Assembly: GCA_002321855.1 (NCBI GenBank) | Contig: DCMX01000240.1 | Span: forward strand, 9,468-16,593 | Reading direction: 5' to 3' | Source: Fidelibacterota bacterium UBA1611 | GTDB taxonomy: Bacteria; Fidelibacterota; Marinisomatia; Marinisomatales; UBA1611 | DNA: 7,126 bases | Shown: positions 6,718-7,126 of the stretch, one piece after another | Numbering within the stretch: the first letter of the stretch is position 1 | Layout: every line of letters starts with the position of its first letter | The notes under the pieces: generated by a model | Databases searched by the model: none | What the model was told of the DNA's origin: nothing | The model's input: the letters and a program-made list of their open reading frames with translations, nothing else | Position numbers and translations under genes: made by a program

Positions 6718-7126
6718 GCATCATATCAATGAACTGCTGGAATAGATAGCGGCTATCATGTGGACCAGGACTGGATTCGGGGTGATATTGAACAGAAAAT
6801 GCAGGAACATCCTTACAGCGTAACCCCTCTAACGTTCTGTCATTGAGGTTTATATGTGTGGGAATAACATTTTCTGGAAGGCTGTCAAGGTCAACCCCAA
6901 ATCCATGGTTTTGACTGGTGATTTCTACAATACTTGTTTCCTCATTTCGCACTGGATGGTTAATCCCTCTGTGTCCGAATTTAAGTTTGTAGGTCTTAGC
7001 TCCCAAAGCTATGGCCAAAATCTGATGCCCCAGACAAATACCAAAAATTGGTTTTAGACCTAAAATATTTCTCACCATATCAATTCCATAGGTCACGGCA
7101 GCGGGATCACCAGGCCCATTAGATAA
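6701..7126 (-). CDS. carA: Carbamoyl phosphate synthetase small subunit (glutaminase), 5'-partial
   Basis: This is the C-terminal 141 residues of CarA, the class I glutamine amidotransferase that hydrolyses glutamine and channels ammonia to CarB. The frame is open to the right window edge, where it reads LSNGPGDPAA, the conserved start of the amidotransferase core, so the GTG at 7094-7096 is internal and the gene begins outside the window. In fragment numbering the nucleophile is C31 in FGICLGHQ (codon at 7034-7036), and the other catalytic residues are H115 and E117 in QYHPESSPGPHD, corresponding to E. coli C269, H353 and E355. HRGINHPV and TSQNHGFGVD are further CarA-specific signatures that separate it from GuaA, TrpG and PabA. 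The missing part would hold the N-terminal CPSase small-chain domain. The TGA stop lies within the start region of carB. The fragment looks intact and functional. Confidence 0.98.
   Translation of the reverse strand, partial: LSNGPGDPAAVTYGIDMVRNILGLKPIFGICLGHQILAIALGAKTYKLKFGHRGINHPVRNEETSIVEITSQNHGFGVDLDSLPENVIPTHINLNDRTLEGLRCKDVPAFSVQYHPESSPGPHDSRYLFQQFIDMMHAQTN

Noticed and set aside
7094..7096. GTG as the start codon of carA
   Set aside because: The preceding ten codons read LSNGPGDPAA, a conserved CarA motif, so the GTG is internal.
1..7126. CRISPR arrays, tRNA or rRNA genes, insertion sequences, attachment sites, riboswitches
   Set aside because: I saw no regularly spaced direct repeats, cloverleaf-like sequence, transposase frame or terminal repeats, and the gaps are too short for a riboswitch. 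Any leader controlling carA lies outside the window.

Overview
The window is AT-rich, densely packed coding DNA that looks bacterial, with five genes and no intergenic stretch over 100 bases. The strongest landmark is the carAB pair for carbamoyl phosphate synthetase on the minus strand. The cation channel gene and the tight gene spacing also fit a free-living bacterium. No sequence feature fixes the lineage. The CarB sequence style and low GC would suit an uncultivated, FCB-like marine group, but this is only an impression.

Layout from high to low coordinates on the minus strand: carA (5' end cut by the window edge), carB (overlapping carA by 17 bases), an 88-base gap with two palindromes, a two-helix RCK-type potassium channel gene, and, 4 bases later, a small gene for a cyclic-nucleotide-binding-domain (CNBD) protein. 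On the plus strand, converging on the CNBD gene with a 4-base gap, is a gene for a membrane-anchored, mostly helical protein that I do not recognise. Its frame is open to the left window edge.

Functionally there are three units. CarA and CarB make carbamoyl phosphate from glutamine, bicarbonate and ATP for pyrimidines and arginine. The channel and the CNBD protein are translationally coupled and probably work together: the pair resembles a cyclic-nucleotide-gated channel whose sensor is a separate polypeptide, with a second sensor (the RCK domain) on the channel itself. The convergent protein has no assignable role. The channel/CNBD pair is the most interesting part of the window. The remaining open frames antisense to carB, the channel gene and the plus-strand gene look like shadows.
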